Shown here piece after piece: positions 8,749 through 19,386 of a DNA stretch of 64,000 bases; within the stretch, counting starts at the first letter, position 1, and each line of letters starts with the position of its first letter. The stretch covers positions 18,533,275 to 18,597,274 of the forward strand of contig NC_087066.1 of assembly GCF_963678635.1 (NCBI RefSeq), in the 5' to 3' direction. The stretch is from Symsagittifera roscoffensis. Its lineage: Eukaryota > Xenacoelomorpha > Acoela > Convolutidae. Below the pieces are notes generated by a model. That model had not been told where the DNA came from. It ran no database searches and saw only the letters and a list, made by a program, of their open reading frames with translations. The position numbers and the translations under genes are program-made.

Positions 8749-11019
8749 GTACCACAAATAATCAATGGACTGGGCTGAGTGATATATCATAATAAATCCC
8801 TTCCAGCCGTCATTTGAACCAGATTAGAAAATTTTCAAAAAATTTTCGCAGTGTCGGGAAAAAACCGGTTTGAATTTTTTTTGTGTGTTCATTCGAGCGA
8901 ATAAAGCAAGCGAGCAGGCTTACAAAAGCTAATTATGCCTAAACTAAGACCTTAAAACCTAAAAATTAATTTCAAGCAAGTAAACTAGTTTTTGGAATAG
9001 TTAAGTTTCATTTTGGAAACCAAAAATACCAAAAAAAAAATCTAAAATTTTCTGCAAAAAATTTTGACAGAAAAACTTCTCAAATTTTTTTCTTGTTATT
9101 TTTCTTCAAAAATTTTTGTCCGATTTACCTATACTTTTTTGACTGTCTATTTTGCCGGAAGAAATTTTGTACGTCAGATCCTTTTATCACATCAAGCAGA
9201 AAAATTTACAATAAGTTGGAAAAAAAATTTTTTTTAAACGGTAGTTTTTTTAGAACCACGGTCAGAACATTCTGTGCTACTTGCACAGTAACGGGCTATC
9301 CTTGTTTACACAGCGTATGATGAGGTGATTAGAAATTCTCAAATAAAATTTTTCCATCGTTTCTGGAAATTTTCATCAGTTTTTTGTAAAACGATCTCTA
9401 CTCAACAAAAAAGATCTTTCAAAACAACCGGAACTACTTAAGTTTTGCCCTGATCCAAGCAATTTTGGTGATTTTTTTTTCCAATAAATGGCTATTTTGC
9501 CATCACTTGTGTGAAAAACGAGTCATTTTTTCCAAAAAACAAAAAAAGCTTTTTTTTGAGAGAGATGAAAAGTTTTCGCTAGAGCGTCTGTTTTTCTTTA
9601 ACTTTTCAGGCTCTAATTTAGTCCTGATTCTTTTTTTCTCAGTTGTTTTTTTTAATCCAGTTAGTACTGGCTCTAATTTTTTCGAGTTTCGATTAATTAA
9701 ATTTGCTCACTTCATTCAAATTTAATTTTAGCCTGTAGACCATAATTTTTCACGCTCTGAATTTCAGTTCCCAGTTTCAACGTTCCAACTATCAAAAAAA
9801 GTGAATGAGTTTTTGTGATCGGGGTGTTTTTTTTTGTCCAGGCAATTTCTGACTTTTAAAACAGTCATTTTAGGAATTTTTTTCACACCATTTGAAAAGT
9901 ATTGCTGTCTGGAGCACAAAATCAACAATTATTTCACCTGCGATCTATTTTGGAAATTTTTTGGTCTAAGAAAGCTAATTCAAGGCAATTAACCCAATGC
10001 AGAAATTGTTCCAATTTGAACTTAGATTAAAAGTGGCTGTAGTTGAAAAAATTCTTACAGTCGGTTATCAAGTCCAGCCGTGCTCGATTGCGGTCAAAAA
10101 ACTTGAACCATACCAATTTTTGGCCGATTCGCCATGAAATAAATTGCAAATTGCCATCCGGGAGGACTTTCAAGGTTTATGAGCTGAAAATAGTAAATTT
10201 TTTTTTCTTTCGGTTGAGAAACTCGATATACTCGAGATACAAATAATTTCAGTCAAGTCGGTCGAAAAACATCTGAGCTGTTTCCTGCATATATATTGAA
10301 AATGTGATTTTGTTGGACAAAATGGAGATACTTGAGACACACAAACCCATTTTTGATCGAGACAAGCGGAACGTACTAGAATCTATTCAAGAAAAAAGAA
10401 AAAAAAAATCTGAACTGGATGGAGCTGTGTGGAAGAATTTTTTTTTTCAGTTGAGAAAATTTAAACATACAAAGTGTTGGTCAAAATAGTTCTAACATAT
10501 CAAAATTAGGCCGAGAGTTTCAAAAAAGAAGTCAAGCTCCTCGTGGCGAGTATCACGTCTTGTTGAATTTTGTAGGTTTGTAAAGCAATTTATCTGCCAG
10601 TTTTTATTGGAATCAGTTAAAGTAACTCTGTAAATTTGAAAAAATGATACTAAGAAAAATGGACTTTTTGTTTACATTTTCCATTCTGTATGCATTCAAA
10701 AAAAGTGATATTTTTGTTTTAGAAAAAATGACAAACTTTTTTAATGTAAAATATGTTTCGCTGTAATCATTTTTCGTAAAGTTATAAGGATATAAAGATC
10801 GTCATATAGAATATCAACATTGATGAAGTTGCCTTGATACGAGCAGCATTATTGGGGTTTGCATCTAATATTTGGCTTATGTGAAAATCAGTCCTTTTTT
10901 CTAAAAAAACAGAGTCTCCTACGGAAACAATTCGACAGTTCTTGTCACGAATGAGCTCAAACTGGCTCTTTACCCCCACTTTCCTTCACAATTAAGTTTC
11001 AGTTTTCCCGTTGTCATAT
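8749..11019. other. AT-rich non-coding DNA of the segmental duplication
   Basis: Paralogous to roughly 19975-21510 with many small indels. It is full of T-runs and A-runs. The short open frames on either strand are not conserved between the copies, so I call no gene here. Confidence 0.6.
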
Positions 11020-12394
11020 TGCAGAGACATTTCGCTTGGTGAACAACTTAAGTACTGTGGTCACTTTTGTTTTTCAATTATTACATCATAACATTACGCA
11101 TCCAGTCATAATAATACGTAAGACATCTAAAAATTGGCAATTTTGAAATTTAGAGGAAATTCAGAGGGGCCCACAAATACTGCAAGAAACTGTTCAACTA
11201 AAAAAATGATCGCTGTTTTGTAAAATCAAAAAAGACTGTTTATATCAGGTCGAAGCCCTGAATATTAGACTGCCCTGCAATGTTTTTAAAGCAAATTCTG
11301 AAAATATCATTTTTTTCGTATTTTTTCAGATTTTCCAATTGATTTTTCCTCCGTACGCTATATCCGCTGTTTTTTACGCCCCTGCTTCACCTGAGAATTT
11401 TTAAAACAAGAATGTGTGTTTGTTACTAAAGTTGACATGAGAGCAAGTTAGGCCATGGCCACCAGGGGGACTTGTTATGCCATGGCGACCATCAGGCCAG
11501 CCATGGAAAAACCTGGGACTTTCTGCCAGGAACTTGAAGTATCCAAGGCACTCCTGGACTTCCTGGCAGGTGCCTTCAAGAAACCCTGCCAGGAAGTTGA
11601 GAGAAAATCCTTCAAAACCTCCTGCACGCAAAATTGTAATTGTTTTGGTGTATAACTTGAACCAGATAACTGCTGCTGTGTGGGGACATAGTTAGCTTTT
11701 GTTTGCTTTTAAATGGTTAGATACGCCATAAATATGACAGAAAATCATAATCATCGAAAAATATTTCAAATACCGTTTTTTAGGTAATCCGATTTGTTTC
11801 GTTTCGGAAATCCGAAATGTTTTGTTTTTTTATCTTGTTTGATAACTTTGTTTGGTTACTTTAGTTTTAATGCTGATTCTTCAAATTCAGTTATCTGCGA
11901 GATTCTTGGCAGCTAATCTGTGGGTTTTCTTATATGATAATATCCTTTAAGCTAGGTTATGTTGTTTTCGAAATTTCAGCCAAAAAACCTAGGATTGCTC
12001 CAAGAAGTTCAAAGCAACCCCTACAAGAGTTTGGCATGGTTTTCCCCTTGATTTTTCCCTTGTCCCTGAAATATATTGGTCAAAATGGACAAGATCTTTC
12101 AACCCCTATGTTTTTACGGAAATTGATCACAGATAAATTACCTTTACAAATTTGAGTTCAGGATAACAATAACTTTCGGATGATATAAAGAAGATTCTGT
12201 CAAGAATGGCTGTTTAAAAAGTCAATTGGAGCAACAAAAACCATCCCGGGCACAATTTTTTTAAATCACTTTCCTCGAAAGACGGAACAATTAGAACAAT
12301 GTAAACTAAACAACAATATTAAGCAAACAGTTGCTTGATTTTGCTGCAGAGCTTCCAATGAGGTCCATTCAACCTGTTATATATACCCGTTTTT
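11020..12394. other. 1.38-kb segment present only in copy 1, with a GC-richer stem-loop
   Basis: Copy 2 passes from ttgtcatat straight to gtacccaaag, so this segment was inserted in copy 1 or deleted from copy 2. It contains an unusually GC-rich patch at about 11440-11640. Within the patch, acttcctggcagg (11558-11570) and its exact reverse complement (11585-11597) form a hairpin with a 14-base loop. Frames on both strands across the patch are open for 66-76 codons but look like no known protein. No target-site duplication is evident. Confidence 0.5.
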
Positions 12395-13361
12395 GTACCC
12401 AAAAACATAAAAGGGCAGAATTGCTAGGTTTATTTCCAAGTAATGGAAAAGTTTTTGGATAAGCTTACAAAAGAAATCGCCATCAAACCTTAAGATGAAA
12501 AATCTACACTGGTAAAAACACATTCCAATGACATTCAATTTTACCATTAACGTGTCAAAATCAAACGCTTGATTCAAATGTCTGATCTAACTTGCTTTTG
12601 CAGTCTTGGTTTCAGATTTTTTTTCATCTTGAGTTTGTACGAGCTGATTTGGGTTAAATGTCACTGAAAGTCGGATGGATTCCGGCTTTGTTCCAATTAA
12701 TTCTATGCACTTTCTTTCGCATCTGTTTTCTAGCTAAGAAGTTGAGTCTTCGCGTTTTTGAAAAACATATCATTGAATAAATATAACCAAAAGAAACCAC
12801 CTTGCGTTTCGCTTCTAACTAACTACGGGGTTTCTTATCTCTTATAGTTTTTAAATTGCTGTTTTTAAGACCAAGTTCACCTACTGTTAAAAATACCTTA
12901 TCTAGACCAAAGGAAACTTTTTTTGTGAGTCATTTGTATGCGTGCACTCAACTTCATGTAGACTTAATTACCAGTTCCAATTGGATTTGAATGAATTCAG
13001 CTTCCATTGATGGACATCAACTATATAATATTGACTCAGCTATTGTCAATATGATTGCTTGTGTTGTATTCTTCGTTTCAATGTCACGTTTTGTAGTCTT
13101 CGTCGTTGTAGTCTTCTGAATTCGTTCAACAAAATCATAGCTCTAGTTATGGATTATAACTTTGGTTTAAAATATTAAAGTATCGTGGCTTGTCTGTAAT
13201 CAGAAAATTAATTATCGAATTTCTCGGTTTACTTCTTGCTTTAAGTGCATGATTCACTCAGTTTCTTCAGTGTTTCTAGCCGGCAATGATGACTCGACTT
13301 ATTATGACTTGATTAGTCATCGTACTGACAGCAGGCATTGCAGTTCTTGTGAGACTCAGTT

Positions 13362-14587
13362 TTACTGCAAGCACCAACCCCGAACACGGAACATGACTAC
13401 ACCTATCCACAACTGGATGCTGGTGAGTGTCGCGCTGTTTCTCCTACGAGTGACAAACTCGTAGTCATTTCCCATGTTCGGGGCGTAATCTTGCTTCGGC
13501 TGTGCAGGCGGTGGAGGCGGCGGTGGCACGGGAGCGGTTCCGTTTACTATTTGCCACGAGTCCACGTGGCAGATACTCATAAACAACTGACGAGAATTGG
13601 TCACTGAGGAAGACTCACTAGCAGTCATGAAGTTTCGCACGCACACTGCACAATTTTTTTTCATCTGATCACCAGCGCATTCAGCGCAATTTCCAGGCAC
13701 TGGTCCACACTTGCATAGTTGACTGCAGTTGTGTTTGGAGCTTTTCGGGTCGAACAGTTCTCTATCTTGGCCCGTGAGGTCTTGTCCATTCAGCGTTTTG
13801 ATATTGGGAGAGAGGCAACGCTCATCAATGTTCCACACGTCCACCGTCAAACTCAAAGTGTGCGATGAATCCATGTTCATTTCTTGCATAAAATTTGTTG
13901 GCAGCGTCATATTGTGCGCTCTCGATATCGAGATATTTCCGATCCTTTGGCAAAACTTCAGAAAGCCATCTGGCACAACATTTGACTCAGTATCAGACCA
14001 TATAATACTAAGTTCAACATTTTTGAGGAAAAGGAAGCGATTAAATGTCAAAAACTCCTCGTGAGGTCCACGTACAACTAAACTTGGAAAAATTTGTCCG
14101 ATCCAAGGATTTTTCTGGTTTCCCAGAAGCATTGATGTGCTTTTCATGCTATATAATTGCAACTCGTTCTCGACGGTGAAAACTTTTGGATCCAGAAACA
14201 TGACCGCGTTAATTCTGAACAAAATTTTGCCAACACGCGCCGAAGAAAAATATTTTCTTTCGATCGACAATCGGTCATTTTCCTTAAAGACAAGGTAATG
14301 GAAGGTAACTGTATTGGTTGAATTAAACCGTATTGTTTTGAGTGTAGTATTCATAATTTGGATCTCCATGTCTGCTCCTTGTGTCAGGACATGGGTCATA
14401 TCAACCCTATCCACTCGCAAATCCTGCACAAGCATAAGATTGCCGTCGTTTGAACAGTGTTCTACCAATCTAAATCCAAGAGTGTCCGGCCTTTTGCAAA
14501 GGCAGGTACCACAAATATTGGAGGAGCTGCGGTCTTTCTTTTCAACTGATCCAATAGGTGCATCAGTTGTTAGCCAATAAGGAAAAG
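13362..14587 (-). CDS. Large exon of a secreted Cys-rich protein, possibly LRR-like (copy 1)
   Basis: A good acceptor (tattgtttcag, AG at 14589-14588) opens an exon that stays open for about 408 codons to a TAA at 13362-13364. The start contains CGTCLC followed by a Cys about 17 residues later, resembling the N-terminal cap of extracellular leucine-rich-repeat proteins. The middle holds Asn-glycosylation sites and hydrophobic/Asn patterns, but no convincing regular LRR. A Cys cluster (CSQLCKCG, CAECAG, CAVC) comes next, then a run of seven prolines and a basic C-terminus. The first exon with start codon and signal peptide is not found. The frame is intact, and copy 2 is nearly identical. The LRR assignment is tentative; the protein is probably extracellular. 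Confidence 0.6.
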
Positions 14588-15272
14588 CTGAAACAATAAA
14601 ATCTGACGTAATATCAAAATTATGTGTCGGTTTGTCTGTTTATCTTTTTCCTTCTGACAATTTTCTGCATTTTTCTGCTATTTAAGTATTTGAAAAGATT
14701 TAAATAAGTGAATGGTTTTATTGTCAATTTTGTCGAATTTGTACAAAAATTGGCAGAGAACCTAATTAGGCTTTTTCAAATTTATTTGTTTTTCCTATTT
14801 AAATCAGTCTTCTGTTCATTTTTTTCTTCCAGTTCCGCTCTCTGGCCCTTTTGCTGGAACTAAACTATAATACACCTGGCCTATTCAGCAAACATAGCCA
14901 ATCGAAGATCGGAAAAAGAATAATGAACGCAAGTTAACAAAAAACCCTAACTTTGTTGAAAAATAAATATTTCGAATCTCAAAAAAACATAGCCAATTGA
15001 AGATCGGAAAAGAGTAATGAGCGCAAGTAACAAACAGAACACTGACTTTCTTGAATTCAAAGAAAAAACAGATGCCTTTAAGCTCGTTGAGTTTCTAGAA
15101 AATGTTATGATTGGCGCTTTTTTGATAACATGAACCCAACTAGAGAAAACTGGATCAATAGCTAAACGTTTTTCTTCCGCTGGGAATCTAAAAATCAAAT
15201 TCCACTCTTGAAACTAGAAATGGTTCACGTTTTTTTCGTGCCAATACCACGTTTGAGTTTGGAGAGTGCTAT
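14588..15272. other. Upstream flank of the Cys-rich exon, with a paired ~50-bp repeat and a conserved open frame
   Basis: On the minus strand this lies 5' of the large exon. Two related segments at about 14885-14940 and 14985-15035 share acatagccaat and gaagatcggaaaa, so part of the flank is a local duplication. An 83-codon minus-strand frame (14947-15198) without an ATG at its beginning is also open in the other two copies. It includes a hydrophobic stretch (FCLLLALITLF) and might hold the missing upstream exon, but I see no confident start. Almost identical to 23819-24502. Confidence 0.4.
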
Positions 15273-16213
15273 TTCTTAAGGCGTCAATTTACACTAAGCT
15301 TAAGGCGAAGCGGGGGCCAAAAAACGCTGTTTTTGGGTCAAATCTTCCGAAAAAGCCTGAAAAAGTTTTCTAAATGGACAGGGTCGGATCTAGGGTTTTC
15401 ACCAGGAAGAAAGAGCGAATTTTCAAAAAAAAACTCGAAAGTTTTTTTTACCTTTTTTCTTTTTTGAGCATTTTTTAGAAAACTTTGACCAAAAAACCGC
15501 ATTTTTTTTTGGCGCGCGCTCCCCGCTTAAAGTAAGTAATTATTGGCTCCAATAGAAAAATCTTAAGGTCCGGCTGCCAAAAATGGATATCTCAAATTAG
15601 TACAAAAGGGGGGCCTTTGGGTCGGCAGGGGGTCGAATCCCTGAAAGGAGGGGGGAGAGGGAGGAGGTGGCGTCTACCCCTTCCCCATATAGGCTCTTTT
15701 TCCTTTCCCCCCACCTGCAATTTTTTATAATTAAAATTACTGTTCGCATTGTCCGATTGTCATGAAAATTGACATGCAGATAAATTAGGCCATGACAAAC
15801 ATATTTGGTCTTCATAATTAACCTTGTAAAATCACTCGTTAGACCATAAAATTGATGCTCATGTTCGAAGGAAAAAGAGCCCCCCTATATTCGCTGGTGT
15901 AAATGGGGCTTTTATGGTGTTTTAAGATACCCCGAAAACGGATTTTGAACCACCAGGCCATCAAAATTACAACAGTCGACTAATTATCTTAAAAAAATGC
16001 TTTTGAATTTCACCAAAAATATCTTGGATTTTTTTCATATTCTTACTGATATCAGTTGAGTAGTTCGTACAAAGCTCGCGCAATTTGCCATTATCTATTT
16101 CTCAACTACATGACTAAAATGTTCAATGAATTTTCCACCTAAATCATTAATTTATACGATCTCAAAAATCCCAGATAAGACCTTAATGTAAGTGATTTTC
16201 AGACCATCAATAC
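15273..16213. other. Unique linker between duplication copies, with an inverted repeat
   Basis: No gene recognised. The words tataggctctttttcctt (15688-15705) and aaggaaaaagagcc...ctata (15868-15889) are inverted relative to each other around about 160 bases, so a fold-back element is possible. A G-rich then C-rich pair (about 15640-15715) adds local structure. I looked on the minus strand for the missing Ser-containing trypsin exon (GDSGG) and did not find it. Confidence 0.4.
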
Positions 16214-17095
16214 CTTCATGTACTTGAGGAAAGGAGGCATCATCACTGATTTTTCCTTGGTGGCTCCGGTTCCGATGATGCCTATAAAATAATCCTTCTT
16301 GCGCAGATCTGACTCATAGGAACAAAGTTGTTTGATCCAACTCTTCGGCATCGTGAATGGAACCTTCAAAAGGGCAACACCATCTTCGTCTTCGCTGAAA
16401 ATCAAAGCTAATTTAAGAAGGTTTTAATCAACCTCCTCCTCTCCTAGTGCCGTATAGTACCAAATTTGACTGCCAATGAAGGAATAATCTAATAGTGCTG
16501 CAATTAAATTGCACTTAGCGCCGATCATCTGCAACTTGTAAGTGTGTGTTTGTGTGAGAGAAGAAAAGAGAGAAAGAAAGAGAGAGAATTGAAGATGAGG
16601 GGGTGGGGGGTTGAGGTAATAAAATCCAAAAATACCAGGCTAGAAATAATTACAGAATTAAATACGATACAGTTTTGCAATTAATTTCATGGTAAAACTT
16701 TTTGCAATTAATTTCATGGTATAACTGAAGTACCTTTTAGAGAAATAAATGTTTTCTCCCCCAATAATTGTTTCGAATTTTTCCCTTCGCAGTTTGCTCC
16801 TCATTGCCCCAAATGTGAAGTTACCCAGAAGCAGGTGGACTTGATTGGCATCTTCCACACACCAAGCATGGGTCAAAACCCAACTATGGCCCACAACAAC
16901 TCCCCCGCAGTATTCATTTAACTCGTCTTCTTCCCCTGTTGTCTTGACTACTTTCACGTAGTAGTTTCCAGCATAAGTAGGAATCTTCGCCTTTACTCCG
17001 CCAATTATTCGCTTTTCAATATCTACTTCAACGCTACTCGCTAATGTTTTAAATGTTATTACAAAATAAATAACAACCCCAAGTAGGCTCACCAT
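16214..17095 (-). pseudogene. Trypsin-like serine protease homologue, exons 1 and 2 (copy 2)
   Basis: Exon 1 (16734-17095) encodes a signal/anchor beginning MVSLLGVVIYF, the activation site KR|IIGG, CGGVVVGHSWVL and THAWC. Exon 2 (16214-16394) follows an acceptor tttgattttcag and encodes DGVALLKVPF, then KQLC and GIIGTGATKEKS, and ends at a donor (atgaag|gtattg). Joining donor GTACTT at 16733 to that acceptor keeps the frame, with a 339-nt intron. The catalytic His position is Trp. The usual Asp before ALL (NDIALL in trypsins) is also altered (DGVALL). The third exon with GDSGGP is not found within about 0.9 kb. This is either a non-catalytic homologue with a remote last exon or a truncated gene; I favour a relic. 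Confidence 0.7.
16541..16614 (+). repeat. Interrupted (GT)n-(GA)n microsatellite, copy 2
   Basis: This is the counterpart of the repeat at 6325-6410: short GT units, then GA and GAAA units, then gggggtgggggg. It is shorter and more interrupted than copy 1, as expected after independent drift. Confidence 0.85.
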
Positions 17096-17218
17096 AGATA
17101 GAAAAAAAATCAAATATTTCTCAGCCTAAAGGTGATTTTTAACAAGAAAAGATTAGATAATGAACTGGAGCATAGAAAACATTGCATTATCTAAATTCAG
17201 TACGAAAGACGTTGGCTC

Positions 17219-17306
17219 TATAAATAAAAACATCAAAACTAGCTCTTCCCGCAGTTTTCACGATGAGACGAAAACAACTAAAAATCCACAGCGTGTCATC
17301 AAAATA
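17219..17306 (+). promoter_or_regulatory. TATA box and 14-codon frame (copy 2)
   Basis: TATAAATA at 17219 is followed by gcagtttt and an ATG-initiated 14-codon frame that differs from copy 1 at one residue (Arg to Leu). Its persistence across the two copies is the only support; with so few differences expected, it is weak evidence. Confidence 0.2.
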
Positions 17307-17927
17307 AACTAAAGAAATGGTTTTGAAGTTCTCTGGCCTGTTTGACAATTGCCATCAAAAAGTTGATGCAGGGGCAGATCAAGAATTAAATAGGAGCAGT
17401 GGGTTTTAGGATTTTTGAAGAATGCTTCTTCGTGGACCATGATTTTCAACAAACTAAAAAGGCCAATAAAATTGACTTCCTTAGCTCTCTCACAACACTA
17501 TAGATCCATTTTGAAGCAAAGTTTTTGCGCTACCGGCAATTAAAACGTATAGGTCAAAATGGGCTGTTTTCTAAAAAAAATTTTACCCAAAAGTTTTTGC
17601 AGAGAGCAGAATTTTAGGGTTTTTAGACCAAAAATGGATTCCCTAAAATAGTGTTTAAAGTGATCCGAACTCTGTAAACGTCCCGCAGAGGTCAACAAAT
17701 TCAAATTCGCTTATTCGTGTCCAGGTGCCTAACGTACGAGCCAGTGAAACTGAATTTGTACAATCAATACAAAAAACCTTGATACAGACTGAACGACTGG
17801 TTCATTGAAATCCGGACGTTTTTTGATTCGACAAACCCACTAACTTTGGTTGCAGAAATGAAATTTCGATTAAACGAATGAAGTTGTTTTTTTTTGTGGT
17901 TTTTTCTAACCATTTTTTAAACCAGAT

Positions 17928-19386
17928 AATAAGCAAAGCAGTTTGTCCCAGTTGTCTTAAAACAGCAAAAAAAGTTCCTATTTTCAAAAAAGAAGACAAA
18001 ACACTTCCATGCAATTATATACTTATTTTTTCAATTTCTGTTATAGGAAAAATTTTTGAAAAACTACTATCGAAACCAATAATTAGTTTTTTCAATAAGT
18101 TTGACGTGTTAAGCAATAAACCGTTTGGTTTTCGCAACAAACGCTCTTTAATTGATGCTATTGTGCAAACTTTAGAGGTTCTTATTGAAAGCAACAATAC
18201 TGATATTTTGACGCACTGCACAATTTCAGATCTATCTAAAGCTTTCGATACTATTGATCATAACACTCTTATTTATAAGTGTCACCTTTACGGGCTGAGA
18301 GGTTTTCCTCCTAATTTATCGAAATCCTACCTCAGCAATAGAAACAGGTCGGTCTTTCAGTCGAACAATTGTTCAACAACAGAGAAACTTCACTGTGGGG
18401 TAATTCAAGGTTCTGTTTTGGGTCCCCTGCTTTTTGTTATTTATATCAATGATCTTCCCAATATACCACAGCACAGTGAATGGTTTCTCTATGCGGATGA
18501 TTCTTATTTTTTTGGAACACTCAACGAAACTGAAGCACTGAAAACAGAGTTGGAATAAAAAAATTTGAAAGTTTTACCTGGAACCAAAACACGATAGAAC
18601 TAAAAAATGCAGTTAAATACCTGGGATTAATTTTGGAACAAACTGCAATTTTCAACCAACATATTGAATCAGTAAGAAAAAACGCAATCGATTCGTGTCT
18701 CTTTCTTATCAAACAATACAACCAATATATCAATATGGTTTATTAGTATACGGAGTTGCCAATAAAACCGCTTTAAAAATTTAGGAAGTACAACAATTTT
18801 TTTAAAATTTGAACTGAGTTTTGTCTCAAAAAACACAAGAAGTAAGGAATATGAGAAAAACGCAGGGAATTTGCTCAATCGAAGAATTACACGTATATGA
18901 ACTGCTGAAGATACTCTCTAAGTAATAAGACGAGAACATGATGAAAACGACAACGTGAACAAGTTTATTTCAAATCAAGAATTGAACAAATCACTCGAAA
19001 TCACTAGAAGAAAAAAATCACAAACAACAAAACAATTATCGTAAAAAAACAAAAAAAAATTAACAAGAAAAAAATCACAAACAACAAAACTTTTCTTTGC
19101 TTGTAAATTTTACAGTAAAATTATATCAATTAGATTCCAAATAAAAGAACTGTAAGATTTTGAAACTTTTCTCTTTAGTTCTATTATTTTTTTTTCATAT
19201 AAATGTTAGTTAGATAAAACAATCAGGTCGATATAAGACAGTACTTAGAAAGTTTTTAGTAGCGCCTCAACAGGTTGAGTTATCTTTTGCGCTTGCTCAA
19301 ATTGGTGCCCTATTAATGATAAGTTCCCTATATTGTTTGGATTATTGCACTATTTGAAATAAATTTATTAGTATGATTTATTATCT
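17928..19386 (+). mobile_element. 5'-truncated LINE (non-LTR retrotransposon) insertion
   Basis: This block interrupts copy 2 between accagat and tctacaa; the same junction in copy 1 (about 8112-8140) has only about 28 bases. It carries the reverse transcriptase relic described separately and an A/T-rich 3' tail. No endonuclease domain is present, consistent with the 5' truncation usual for LINEs. A clear target-site duplication or poly-A end was not identified. Confidence 0.8.
17930..19160 (+). pseudogene. LINE reverse transcriptase fragment (CR1/Jockey-like)
   Basis: The frame to 18558 shows reverse transcriptase blocks in order: PIFKKEDK; a region ending FGFRNKRSLIDA; catalytic block A with AFDTIDH at 18241-18261; GVIQGSVLGPLLFVIYINDL; and the catalytic YADD at 18490-18501. 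After the TAA at 18556-18558 the homology continues in another frame (AVKYLGLIL, FNQHIESVRK), then shifts again to about 18925, with plausible C-terminal coding to about 19160. The active-site residues survive, but the gene lacks its N-terminal half and has at least two frameshifts plus stops. A short duplication (aaaaaatcacaaacaacaaaac) occurs at about 19011 and 19071. It is dead by itself. Confidence 0.85.

Larger units (their letters stand above)
6238..15272. repeat. Segmental duplication, copy 1
   Basis: Homologous in order and orientation to 16455-24502. The left junction is at tagtaccaaatttgac and the right junction just after ggagagtgctat. It contains the trypsin-like exon, intergenic DNA and the Cys-rich protein exon, both exons on the minus strand. 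Compared with copy 2 it carries extra segments at about 7608-8020 and 11020-12394, and lacks the LINE found in copy 2. Divergence is obvious in the left and middle parts, whereas the last 1.8 kb are almost identical. Confidence 0.9.

Noticed and set aside
11401-11695. Overlapping frames on both strands across the GC-rich patch
   Set aside because: They are open simply because stops are rare in GC-rich DNA; no family resemblance, and the segment is absent from copy 2.
13394-13464. Plus-strand frame MTTPIHNWMLVSVALFLLRV resembling a signal peptide
   Set aside because: It is antisense to the 3' end of the Cys-rich exon and stops after 23 codons; it is probably a shadow frame, although a donor-like ctggtgagt occurs in it.
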